Source of the DNA: Sphingomonas xinjiangensis
Lineage (GTDB): Bacteria; Pseudomonadota; Alphaproteobacteria; Sphingomonadales; Sphingomonadaceae
Direction: 5' to 3'
Assembly (NCBI RefSeq): GCF_014199255.1
Contig: NZ_JACIJF010000001.1
Location: forward strand, 1-64,000
DNA length: 64,000 bases
Part shown: one piece after another, positions 53,494-61,964 of the stretch
Position numbering within the stretch: position 1 is the first letter of the stretch
Layout of the letters: the number at the start of each line of letters is the position of its first letter
Program-made: the position numbers and the translations under genes
Notes under the pieces: model-generated
Told to the model about the DNA's origin: nothing
The model's database searches: none
The model's input: only the letters and a program-made list of their open reading frames with translations

Positions 53494-55008
53494 ATGGGCA
53501 GCCTGTACGACGAACTGCGCGCGGCGCTGCATGCGGTGTGGATGCGCCGATGGATTGCGCTGGGCATTGCCTGGGGCGTGTGCCTGCTCGGCTGGCTCGT
53601 CGTATCGCAGATGCCCAACAGTTATGAGTCGCGGGCGCGAATCTTCGTGCAGATGCGTCAGATCCTGCCAACCGATGGCGTGACCGCCGCGCAGCAGCAA
53701 AAGGATATCGACCGGGTTCGCCAGACGCTGACCTCGGCCGTCAATCTGGACAAGGTCGTGCGCAGCACCGACCTGTCGCGCACTGTGTCGAACGAGCGTG
53801 ACATCGCCGACCGGGTTGCCGGATTGCAGCAGGCGATCAAGCTGACCGCACAGCAGGACAATCTGTTCGAAATCACGGTCACGGCGTCGAGCGGGGCGCT
53901 GGCCAAGCAGATCGCCCAGAAGTTGATCGACATTTTCGTCGAGGACAACCTTGCCGACAATCGTGACCAGTCCAGCCAGTCGCTCCAGTTCCTCGACGCG
54001 CAGCTCAACGAGCGGCAGAAGCAATTGCAGGATGCCGAGGCGAAGCGGGCGGACTTCCAGTCGCGCTATCTGGGCGCGCTGCCGGGCACCGGATCGTTGC
54101 AGGAGCGCGTGAGCGCGGCGCGCACGCAGCTGGCGCAGATCCAAGCGGACCTGGCGGCGGCGCAGAGCAGCCTGAGCGCGGTGAATGGCCAGATGGCGGG
54201 TACGCCCGCCAACCTGCCCGGCGCCGCCGGCGAGACGGTGACCGGCCCGGCGCGGGCGCGGCTGCTGACGATCCAGGGGCAGTTGGCCGACGCGCGCGCC
54301 AAGGGGTGGACCGACCAGCATCCCGATGTGGTGGCGCTGAACAGCCAGCTTGCGGCGGCGCAGGCCGCGGCGCGCGGAGAGCCGATGGCGCGAAGCGGCG
54401 CGGCGGGATCGTCGAACCCTTATTATCTGGGGCTCAAGTCGATGCAGGCCGACAAGGCGTCGACCGTGGCGGCGCTTAACGAGCGCCGGAATCAGATCGA
54501 AGGCGACTTGGCCCAACTTCAGTCGAAGATGCAGCAGGACCCTGGCGTCGCCGCCGAACAAGGCGAGATCGAACGCGAATATCAGGTGCTGAAAGACCAG
54601 TATGAGAAGCTGCTGGCCAACCGCGAGCAAGTGAAGATTTCTGCGCAGGCGCAGAACATCAGCGACGCCGTGAAGTTCAACGTCGTCGATCCGCCAACCC
54701 AGCCGCGCGCACCGGCCAAGCCCAATCGGCCATTGCTGCTTGCCGCGGTGCTGTTCGTCGGGGTTGGCGCGGGCGTGGCGGCGGCGTTCGCGCTGGCCAA
54801 GCTCCAGACGACCTTCCCGACGGCGTCGCGGCTGGAAAAGGCGAGCGGCATGCCGGTGATCGGATCGATCGGGGAAGTGCTGACGGCTGCCCAGATCGAG
54901 ATGCGCCGCCGCAAGCTGCGGCTGTTCGCCGGCGGGTTCGCGGCGCTGCTGGTGGCGTTTGTCGGGCTGCTCAGCGTCGAATTCATCCAGCGCGGCATGG
55001 GGGCCTGA
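53494..55008 (+). CDS. XrtA-system polysaccharide chain-length determinant protein
   Basis: A 504-residue Wzz/GumC-like inner-membrane protein (TIGR03007 type). The N-terminal helix is about 22-38 (ALGIAWGVCLLGWLVV). A long periplasmic coiled-coil part follows, with many Gln, Ala and Glu residues (LNERQKQLQDAEAKRADFQS). The conserved KFNVVDPPTQPRAPAKPNRP before the C-terminal helix (about 405-425) is typical. A further hydrophobic segment near 470-490 is also visible. It works with the autokinase and export protein to set polymer length. It begins three bases after the export gene. Confidence 0.93.
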   Translation: MGSLYDELRAALHAVWMRRWIALGIAWGVCLLGWLVVSQMPNSYESRARIFVQMRQILPTDGVTAAQQQKDIDRVRQTLTSAVNLDKVVRSTDLSRTVSNERDIADRVAGLQQAIKLTAQQDNLFEITVTASSGALAKQIAQKLIDIFVEDNLADNRDQSSQSLQFLDAQLNERQKQLQDAEAKRADFQSRYLGALPGTGSLQERVSAARTQLAQIQADLAAAQSSLSAVNGQMAGTPANLPGAAGETVTGPARARLLTIQGQLADARAKGWTDQHPDVVALNSQLAAAQAAARGEPMARSGAAGSSNPYYLGLKSMQADKASTVAALNERRNQIEGDLAQLQSKMQQDPGVAAEQGEIEREYQVLKDQYEKLLANREQVKISAQAQNISDAVKFNVVDPPTQPRAPAKPNRPLLLAAVLFVGVGAGVAAAFALAKLQTTFPTASRLEKASGMPVIGSIGEVLTAAQIEMRRRKLRLFAGGFAALLVAFVGLLSVEFIQRGMGA

Positions 55009-55010
55009 GC

Positions 55011-56114
55011 ATGAACGATCATACCCCTCGTCGGCTTCGCGGATCGCTGCTGGAACGCGCTGCGGGACGGTTCGACTATGCGGGCATGCCGCCGCTGCCG
55101 CCGTTGCACCCTGCCGCGCGGGCGACGCCTGACGTGCGCGCGGTGGAGCCTGTGGCTCTAGCGGAGCCTGTGGCTGCGGCGGTCGCGCCGGAGCCGGCCC
55201 ATGTGTCGCCGTTCTTGAGCGACGATGCTTTTGCGCCGCCCGTGCCTGAGCCGACGCTAGTGCCTGAATTTGTGCCGGCGGCTGAGGTTGTGGCGGTGGC
55301 GGCGCCGGAAGCGGCGAGTGACGCGCTCGAGCTCGATGCTGCCTTGCTGGCACCCGACATCCCCCAAGCCGGGGCGTCGGCGATCGACCGCGCGCTGCTG
55401 CGCGAGCATGGCATGATCGTGCCGGGGGCGGCGATCACGCCGCTGGCCGAGGAATTCCGGATGGTGAAGCGCCAGTTGCTCACCACCGCGCGGGCCGTCG
55501 CTGCAAAGGGCACGGCGGAAGCGGGTGACCGGGCGCGGATGGTCCTGGTATGTTCGGCGCGACCGAATGAAGGCAAGACCTTCTGTGCGATCAACCTGGC
55601 GCTGTCGATGGCGGCCGAGAAGGATATGGAGATCCTGCTGGTCGATGCCGACTTCGCCAAGCCCGATGTGCTGGAGCGCTTGGGACTGGCGAGTGGACCG
55701 GGGCTGCTCGACGCGCTGAGCGGGGCCGTGGCGGATGTGGAAAGCTGCATCCTCACGACCGACGTGCCGCAGCTGTCGGTGCTGCCAGCGGGTGCGCTGA
55801 GCAACAACGATACCGAGCTGCTGGCGAGCGACCGGGCGCGGGCGATCCTGGATGGGCTCGCCTCGGCCAATCCGCGCCGCATCGTGATTTTCGATTCGCC
55901 GCCGGCGCTGGCGGCATCGCCGGCTTCGGTGCTGGCCTTCCATGTCGGCCAGGCGATGCTGGTGGTGCGTGCCGACGAAACCACCGAGAGCGACCTGCGC
56001 GAGGCGGTGAACACGCTCGACGCCTGCGAGCATATTCAGCTGGTGCTCAATTCGGTGTCGTTCCAGCCGGGTGGACGGCGGTTCGGCAGCTATTATGGGG
56101 AGGCGGTGGAATGA
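55011..56114 (+). CDS. XrtA-system tyrosine autokinase
   Basis: A 367-residue cytoplasmic BY-kinase (CpsD/CapB-like, TIGR03018 type). The N-terminal 130 residues are Pro/Ala/Glu/Val-rich and poorly conserved. Walker A is SARPNEGKTF near 185, Walker A' ILLVDADFAKPD, and Walker B IVIFDSPPALA. The C-terminal Tyr cluster is reduced to FGSYYGEAVE, shorter than in Wzc. It phosphorylates itself and regulates polymerisation with the chain-length protein. ATG 55011 is two bases after the previous stop, and its stop overlaps the barrel gene. Confidence 0.92.
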   Translation: MNDHTPRRLRGSLLERAAGRFDYAGMPPLPPLHPAARATPDVRAVEPVALAEPVAAAVAPEPAHVSPFLSDDAFAPPVPEPTLVPEFVPAAEVVAVAAPEAASDALELDAALLAPDIPQAGASAIDRALLREHGMIVPGAAITPLAEEFRMVKRQLLTTARAVAAKGTAEAGDRARMVLVCSARPNEGKTFCAINLALSMAAEKDMEILLVDADFAKPDVLERLGLASGPGLLDALSGAVADVESCILTTDVPQLSVLPAGALSNNDTELLASDRARAILDGLASANPRRIVIFDSPPALAASPASVLAFHVGQAMLVVRADETTESDLREAVNTLDACEHIQLVLNSVSFQPGGRRFGSYYGEAVE

Positions 56115-57703
56115 GCCGGCAGCTGATCCTGGTGGCGCTGGCCGCGAGTGCGGCGGCGCACCCCGCATGGGCGCAGCGCGCGCAGATCTCGCCCTATATC
56201 GAGGCGAGCCAGGTGCTTGCCGCCGATTTGGGCGATGGCGGCGACGTGCTGACTTATTCGACGCTGGGCGTAGGGTTCGACGCATCGGTGCAGACGCGCC
56301 GAGTCGAGGTGCAGGTGAGCTATCAGTATGAGCGCCGCTTCGCCTATGACAAGGATCTGGCCGACGACGACATGCATAGCGGCCTGGCGCGCGCGAATGT
56401 GGTGGTGGCGCCGGGCGTCACGATAGAGGGCGGCGCCATTGCCACGCGCACCCGCGCCGATGTGCGCGGCGACGCTCTCAACACGCAGCAGGGCAATATC
56501 CGCAACGTCAGCCAGGTCTTTTCCGGCTATGTTGGGCCCAGCGTCGCGACGCATATCGGGCCGGCGTTCGCCAACGCGGCGTACCGCTTCGGCTATACCA
56601 AGGTGGAGGCGCCGAACGGCACCGGCGTCGCAGCGGGCGCTACGCCGCTGGACCTGTATGACGATTCCAAGGTGCATGTCGCGACCGCCAGCGTCGGCGT
56701 GAAGGCGGGCACGGTCTTGCCGGTCGGCGTGACGGTGAGCGGGTCGTACACCCGCGAGGATGCCGGGCAGCTCGACCAGCGGTTCGAAGGCAAATATGGC
56801 CGCGGCGACGTGGTGGTGCCGGTGGCGCCGTCGGTCGCGCTGACCGCCGGCGTCGGCTACGAACAGATCGAAGTGAGCCAGCGCGACGCGCTGCGCAATG
56901 CGGCCGGGCAGCCGGTGCGCGACAATGCCGGGCGGTTCGTGACCGATCCAGCTTCGCCGCGGCGCATCGCCTATGACCTGGACGGGGTGTTCTGGGACGC
57001 GGGCGTGATCTGGCGCCCCAGCCGCCGGACCTTCCTGGAAGCACGCTATGGGCGGCGCTATGACTCGGACAGCTTCACCGGGTCGTTCAGCTATGAGATG
57101 GCCGCCGGCAGCGGCATCCAGGTGGGCGTGTACGACTCGGTGCAGACCTTTGGTCAGCAGCTGAACGGCACCTTGTCGCGGCTGCCGACCAGCTTCAACA
57201 CGACCACCGATCCATTCGGCAACGAATTCAGCGGCTGCATCTATGGCACCACGGGGGCTGCTGCAGGCGGATGCCTGAACAACGTGTTCGCGTCGTCGGT
57301 GACGTCGGCGTTCCGCTCGCGCGGGATCACCGCGGTGGCGGTGCGCAACCGTGGCGGCAAGACGCTGGGCCTGGGCGGCGGCTATTCGCGGCGCTCGTTC
57401 CTGGCGCCGTCCGAAGGTGGCAGTGCGCTTATCGCCGGATCGTTCGACGAAAGCTTCTATGCGCAGCTGTTCGGATCGAGCGATGTCGGTGCCAATGGCC
57501 AGCTGAGCGGCAGCCTGCTCGCCAGCTATTATAACAGCAGTCTGGGTGAGGACGGTGTCCTCGGCTGGGGCGCGAACGTGGCCTATACCCATCAGTTCGG
57601 ACGGCTTGGGGCGACCGCATCGCTCGGCATGTTCGGTTTCGAGCGGGACGGTGACTCCAGCGCTTCGGCGCAGGCGTTGCTTGGCCTGCGCTACGGTTTC
57701 TAA
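56111..57703 (+). CDS. PEP-CTERM system-associated outer-membrane beta-barrel protein
   Basis: A 530-residue exported protein (signal peptide about 1-21, cleavage after AWAQ) of the TIGR03016 type. It has many alternating beta strands with aromatic girdle residues (YQYERRFAYDKD, YRFGYTKVE, FLEARYGRRYDSDSF). It ends with LLGLRYGF, a normal barrel end with terminal Phe. The segment 365-400 holds a likely disulfide loop (SGCIYGTTGAAAGGCLNN). It is a candidate outer-membrane channel or scaffold for the polysaccharide, replacing the missing pore of the export lipoprotein. Overlaps the kinase gene by four bases. Confidence 0.9.
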   Translation: MSRQLILVALAASAAAHPAWAQRAQISPYIEASQVLAADLGDGGDVLTYSTLGVGFDASVQTRRVEVQVSYQYERRFAYDKDLADDDMHSGLARANVVVAPGVTIEGGAIATRTRADVRGDALNTQQGNIRNVSQVFSGYVGPSVATHIGPAFANAAYRFGYTKVEAPNGTGVAAGATPLDLYDDSKVHVATASVGVKAGTVLPVGVTVSGSYTREDAGQLDQRFEGKYGRGDVVVPVAPSVALTAGVGYEQIEVSQRDALRNAAGQPVRDNAGRFVTDPASPRRIAYDLDGVFWDAGVIWRPSRRTFLEARYGRRYDSDSFTGSFSYEMAAGSGIQVGVYDSVQTFGQQLNGTLSRLPTSFNTTTDPFGNEFSGCIYGTTGAAAGGCLNNVFASSVTSAFRSRGITAVAVRNRGGKTLGLGGGYSRRSFLAPSEGGSALIAGSFDESFYAQLFGSSDVGANGQLSGSLLASYYNSSLGEDGVLGWGANVAYTHQFGRLGATASLGMFGFERDGDSSASAQALLGLRYGF

Positions 57704-57716
57704 AAGTCGGGAAAGC

Positions 57717-58838
57717 ATGATGTACGACGATCATTATGGACTGAGCGGGCGGCCGTTCCAGCTGACGCCGGATCCCGATTTCTGGTTCGACACGGCTACG
57801 CACCGCAAGGCGATGGCGTATCTCGGCTATGGCCTGAGCCAGGGTGAGGGCTTTGTGGTCATCACCGGCGAACCGGGCACGGGCAAGACCACGCTGATGG
57901 GGCATTTGCTGGCGGAGATCGACCGCGAGCGGCTGAATGTGCTCAAGCTGGTGTCGACTCAGATTGCGGCCGACGATCTTCTGCGGATGGTGTGCGCAGG
58001 CCTCGACATCGACAGTGTCGGCATGAGCAAGGCCGAGATGCTGTCGGCGATCGAGCGCGGATTGCATACCGTCGCGCGTTCGGGACGGCGCACGCTGCTG
58101 ATCGTCGATGAGGCGCAGGCGCTGCCGATCGACAGCCTGGAGGAGCTGCGCATGCTCTCCAACTTCCAGGCCGGCGGTTACCCGCTGTTGCAAATATTCC
58201 TGATGGGCCAGCCCGAATTCCGGCAGACGCTGTCCGATCAGCGCCTCGAGCAGCTGCGCCAGCGCGTGATCGCGATGCATCATCTGGCGCCGATCGACAC
58301 CGATGAGGTCGAGCCGTATTTGATCCACCGCCTGTCGTGCGTCGGCTGGCGGGGCAAGCCGCGCTTCACCAACGACGCGATCTCGTCGATGCACCGCTGG
58401 TCGGGCGGCGTTCCGCGCCGGCTGAATCAGCTGGCGAGCCGCGTGATGCTGTTCGGTGCGATCGAGCGGATCGACACCTTCAGCGGCCATGACGTGGCGG
58501 CGGTGATCGCGGACCTGGACAGCGACACCGCGCCGTTGCGCGCAGTGCCGACTAGGGCGTTCGAGGAGCGCTTCCCCGAGCGCGAGGCCAAACCGGTCGC
58601 GGTCGATCTGCCGCGGGCAACGCCCGAGCCTGCGCCTTCTGCGGCGACGATACCGGAGCGCCTTGAGCGCCGAATCGGCGACGCGGCGCTAAACCGGCGC
58701 ATCGGCGAGCTGGAGCAGCAGTTGCAACAGCAGGACGCGGCGCTGCGCCGGGTGCTGACGCTGCTGGTCGACTGGGTGGAAACCGGCGCGACGCCGAGCC
58801 GTCCCGATATCGCGTCGCTGCACGGCACTGCCGCCTGA
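57717..58838 (+). CDS. XrtA/PEP-CTERM system-associated AAA ATPase
   Basis: A 373-residue ExeA-like ATPase (TIGR03015 type). It begins MMYDDHYGLSGRPFQLTPDP. Walker A is TGEPGTGKTTLMGHLL and Walker B is TLLIVDEAQALP. Sensor-like SGGVPRRLNQLASR follows. The C-terminal 100 residues form a Pro/Ala linker and a coiled coil (ELEQQLQQQDAALRRVL). ExeA-type proteins help assemble outer-membrane complexes. Two consecutive ATGs; the first has GGGAAAG upstream. Five bases separate it from the deacetylase gene. Confidence 0.92.
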   Translation: MMYDDHYGLSGRPFQLTPDPDFWFDTATHRKAMAYLGYGLSQGEGFVVITGEPGTGKTTLMGHLLAEIDRERLNVLKLVSTQIAADDLLRMVCAGLDIDSVGMSKAEMLSAIERGLHTVARSGRRTLLIVDEAQALPIDSLEELRMLSNFQAGGYPLLQIFLMGQPEFRQTLSDQRLEQLRQRVIAMHHLAPIDTDEVEPYLIHRLSCVGWRGKPRFTNDAISSMHRWSGGVPRRLNQLASRVMLFGAIERIDTFSGHDVAAVIADLDSDTAPLRAVPTRAFEERFPEREAKPVAVDLPRATPEPAPSAATIPERLERRIGDAALNRRIGELEQQLQQQDAALRRVLTLLVDWVETGATPSRPDIASLHGTAA

Positions 58839-58843
58839 CGCCG

Positions 58844-59686
58844 ATGGTCACCAACGCGCTGACCGTGGATGTCGAGGACTGGTTCCAGGTCGGCGCGTTC
58901 GAGACGGTGATCGACCGTGCCGGTTGGGACGATCTCGACACGCGCGTGGAAGCGAATACCGACCGTGTGCTGGACCTGTTTGCGGCCGCCCGGGTGACAG
59001 GCACGTTCTTCACGCTGGGCTGGGTCGCGCATCGCCACCCGGCGCTGATCCGGCGGGTCGTTGAAGCCGGGCACGAGGTCGCCAGCCATGGCTGGGATCA
59101 TGCGCGGGTGTTCACCATGGATGCGGATGCGTTCCGGGCTGATCTGGCGCAAGCCAAGGCGGCGCTGGAGGATGCCGGTGGCGTGGCCGTGACTGGCTAT
59201 CGTGCGCCGAGCTTCTCTATCGACGCCCGAGTGCCCTGGGCGCATGCGGTGCTGGCCGAAGCCGGCTATCATTATTCATCAAGCGTCGCCCCGATCCAAC
59301 ACGACCATTATGGCGTGCCCGACGCGCCGCGACGGACTTATCGCCCAGTACCGGGCGCCGAACTGATCGAGATGCCAATCACCATCGCCCGAGTGTGGGG
59401 ACGCGAGGTGACGACTGGCGGCGGGTTCTTCCGCCTGTTGCCGAGCGGCGTGACCGCGCGCGCGATCCGCGCCGCCAACGCGGAACAAGCGCCGGCGATC
59501 TTCTATTTTCACCCCTGGGAAATCGACCCTGCGCAGCCGCGCGTGCGGGCAGCACCGCTCAAGTCCAAGATCCGGCATTATTCGCGCCTGGGCGCGATGC
59601 ATGGCAAGCTGGAGCGGCTGATCGCGACGCATCGCTGGGGGCGGATGGACCGGATCGCGGCGCAAGAGGCGGCGCGGCTGGCATGA
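58844..59686 (+). CDS. XrtA-system polysaccharide deacetylase
   Basis: A 280-residue NodB-fold deacetylase (TIGR03006 type). The catalytic/metal Asp pair is in LTVDVEDWF (6-14), and the metal His82 and His86 are in ASHGWDHARVF. YRAPSFSIDAR and the C-terminal FYFHPWEIDP complete the site. It removes acetyl groups from GlcNAc-like units of the exported polymer. There is no signal peptide, so it may act on cytoplasmic precursors. The stop overlaps the FemAB gene by four bases. Confidence 0.93.
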   Translation: MVTNALTVDVEDWFQVGAFETVIDRAGWDDLDTRVEANTDRVLDLFAAARVTGTFFTLGWVAHRHPALIRRVVEAGHEVASHGWDHARVFTMDADAFRADLAQAKAALEDAGGVAVTGYRAPSFSIDARVPWAHAVLAEAGYHYSSSVAPIQHDHYGVPDAPRRTYRPVPGAELIEMPITIARVWGREVTTGGGFFRLLPSGVTARAIRAANAEQAPAIFYFHPWEIDPAQPRVRAAPLKSKIRHYSRLGAMHGKLERLIATHRWGRMDRIAAQEAARLA

Positions 59687-60756
59687 ACGTTCCGATCCTC
59701 CCGAGCGCGTTGGCGCTGCGCACCGCCGATCTGCGCGACCCGGCCGAGCGCGCGCGGATAGAGGCCTGGGTGCAGACGCAGGCCGAGGCGACGCCGTTCC
59801 ATCTACCGCATTGGAGCATGGCAGTGGCGCACGGTTGTGGGCAGCGCAGCCATTATCTGGTGGCCGAGCGGGCGAACGGTGCATTCGCCGGGGTGCTGCC
59901 ACTAACCGAACTGCATTCGCCGTTCTTCGGACGGGCACTGGCTTCGGCTGGGTTCGGCGTCGGCGGCGGCGTGCTGGCAGCGGCACCGGGCGTCGCCCGG
60001 CAGCTTGCGGACGGGGCGATGGCACTGGCGCGGCGGCTGCATTGTACCACCGTGGAGCTGCGCGGCGGTGTGCGCCCGGGCGGGGAGTGGCAGGAAGACG
60101 CGGAGACCTATCTGGGCTTTGTGCGCCCGATCGCGGTTGATGATGACGCCGAGTTGCTGGCGATCCCCCGCAAGCAGCGGGCGGAGGTGCGCCGCGCGCT
60201 TGGCAACCAGCTGGAGGTGATGACCGGCCGGGGTGCCGAGCATGCCCGCGCGCACTACGCCATTTATGCGGAGTCGGTGCGCAATCTGGGTACGCCGGTT
60301 TTCCCGAAACGGCTGTTCACGGAAGTGATGGCGCGGTTCGGCGAGGCGGCCGATATATTGATCGTGCGGCATCAGGGCGTTGCCGTGGCCAGCGTGCTGA
60401 GCCTGTATTGGAACGGCACGGTCTATCCCTATTGGGGCGGCGGAACCGCCGCGGCGCGCGGTCTACGCGCCAATGACCGGATGTACTTTGCGCTGATGGG
60501 GCATGCTCGCGCCCGAGGATGCGACCGGTTCGACTTTGGGCGGTCCAAGGCGGGAACGGGGGCGGCGGCGTTCAAGAAGAATTGGGGCTTTGAGCCGGTG
60601 CCGCTTACCTATTTCAAGCGCACCACCGATGGATCCACGCCGCGCAGCGTCAACCCGCTCGACCCGAAGTACAGCCTGCAAGTGCGCACGTGGAAACGCA
60701 TGCCCCTGTGGGCGGCCAATCGCGTGGGACCCTGGATCGCCAAGGGGCTGGGGTGA
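59683..60756 (+). CDS. FemAB-like XrtA/PEP-CTERM system protein
   Basis: A 357-residue protein with two GNAT-like halves (TIGR03019 type). Features include TPFHLPHWSMAVAHG, the first core PRKQRAEVRRAL, and the C-terminal core RANDRMYFALMGHARARGCDRFDFGRSK (in parts) with GAAAFKKNWGFEP. FemAB proteins transfer aminoacyl groups from aminoacyl-tRNA to cell-wall precursors, so an amino-acid decoration of the polymer is possible; the actual donor is unknown. Coupled to the flanking genes by TGATG/ATGA overlaps. Confidence 0.9.
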   Translation: MNVPILPSALALRTADLRDPAERARIEAWVQTQAEATPFHLPHWSMAVAHGCGQRSHYLVAERANGAFAGVLPLTELHSPFFGRALASAGFGVGGGVLAAAPGVARQLADGAMALARRLHCTTVELRGGVRPGGEWQEDAETYLGFVRPIAVDDDAELLAIPRKQRAEVRRALGNQLEVMTGRGAEHARAHYAIYAESVRNLGTPVFPKRLFTEVMARFGEAADILIVRHQGVAVASVLSLYWNGTVYPYWGGGTAAARGLRANDRMYFALMGHARARGCDRFDFGRSKAGTGAAAFKKNWGFEPVPLTYFKRTTDGSTPRSVNPLDPKYSLQVRTWKRMPLWAANRVGPWIAKGLG

Positions 60757-61964
60757 TGGCCGACATATTGTTCCTGGCGCACCGCGTGCCCTATCCTCCC
60801 GATCGTGGCGACAAGATCCGCAGCTTCCACCTGTTGAAGCATCTTGCCGAGCGGCACCGCGTGCATCTGGTGACTTTTGCGGAAGGGCCGGATGATCTGG
60901 GGCACGACGCGGCGCTTGGCCGCTTTGCGGCCAGCCAGACGGTGGTGCGCCGCGCGAAACCGCATGCCGTGGCGGCTGCGCAGGCAATACTGTCGGGCAG
61001 GCCGGTTTCGCTGTGCGCGTTCGACAATGGCCGGATGCGCGACGCGGTGCGGGGCGTGATCAAGCGCGAGCCGATCGGCGCAGTGTTCGTCTTTTCCGGA
61101 CAAATGGCACAGCATGTGCCGGATGGCGGCCCGCCGCTGATCATGGACTTTGTCGACATGGATTCGGCCAAGTTCGCTGGCTATGCCCAGGCCGGACGTG
61201 GCCCGATGCAGTGGATGCTGGCGCGCGAGGCACGGCTGTTGAGGACCTTCGAGGCGCAGGTTGCTGCGCGCGCGCATGCCAGCCTGTTCGTCAGCGCCGC
61301 GGAAGCAGCGTTGTTCAAGCGGGACACGGGCGCCGCACGGGTCGAGGTGGTGGAGAACGGCATCGACACTGCGGGCTTCGCGCCCGACGCGCCGTTCGAA
61401 CGGCCCGGACTTGGCCCGGTCTCGATCGTGTTCACCGGCCAAATGGATTACCGGCCCAATATCGAAGGCGTGACCTGGTTCGCCCAAGCGGTCTTGCCGC
61501 GCATCCGGGAGGCGCGGGCTGACGCGGAGTTCGTGATCGTCGGGCGCAATCCGACTCAAGCGGTGCAGGCACTCGGCCGGTCGCCGGGAGTGCGCGTAAC
61601 GGGAGCGGTAGCCGATACGCGCGGCTGGCTTGCCGAGGCTGCGGTCGTCGTGGCGCCGTTGCTGTTGGCGCGCGGGATCCAGAACAAGGTGCTGGAAGGG
61701 ATGGCGATGGCGCGGCCGGTGGTTGCGTCCGCACAAGCCGCAGAAGGCATCGATCATTGCGGTACTATCGCGGTCGCCGCGCATGCCACGGGAATGGCAG
61801 CGGCGATCGTGCAGCTTCTGGCCGATCGGGCGCGAGCGACCACGCTGGGAAGTAGCGCGCGGCAGCAAGTTACCGCGCGCTATGGCTGGCCCGCGGCGAT
61901 GCGCGCGTTGGACCGGGTCATGGCGCCGCTGTTCGACACGCCGGTGCAGGAGCGCGCGGCATGA
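60756..61964 (+). CDS. XrtA/PEP-CTERM system GT4-type glycosyltransferase
   Basis: A 402-residue glycosyltransferase (TIGR03087 type, GT-B fold). The N-terminus is ILFLAHRVPYPPDRGDKIRS. The middle has DFVDMDSAKFAGYAQ, and VVENGIDTAGFAP leads into the donor domain IVFTGQMDYRPNIEGVTWFA. The C-terminal LLARGIQNKVLEGMAMARPVVAS replaces the EX7E motif. The gene overlaps FemAB by one base and the exosortase by four. Confidence 0.93.
   Translation: MADILFLAHRVPYPPDRGDKIRSFHLLKHLAERHRVHLVTFAEGPDDLGHDAALGRFAASQTVVRRAKPHAVAAAQAILSGRPVSLCAFDNGRMRDAVRGVIKREPIGAVFVFSGQMAQHVPDGGPPLIMDFVDMDSAKFAGYAQAGRGPMQWMLAREARLLRTFEAQVAARAHASLFVSAAEAALFKRDTGAARVEVVENGIDTAGFAPDAPFERPGLGPVSIVFTGQMDYRPNIEGVTWFAQAVLPRIREARADAEFVIVGRNPTQAVQALGRSPGVRVTGAVADTRGWLAEAAVVVAPLLLARGIQNKVLEGMAMARPVVASAQAAEGIDHCGTIAVAAHATGMAAAIVQLLADRARATTLGSSARQQVTARYGWPAAMRALDRVMAPLFDTPVQERAA

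Noticed and set aside
53488..55353. Open frame of about 620 codons opposite the chain-length gene
   Set aside because: Antisense shadow; Arg/Gln/Leu repeats without any recognisable fold.
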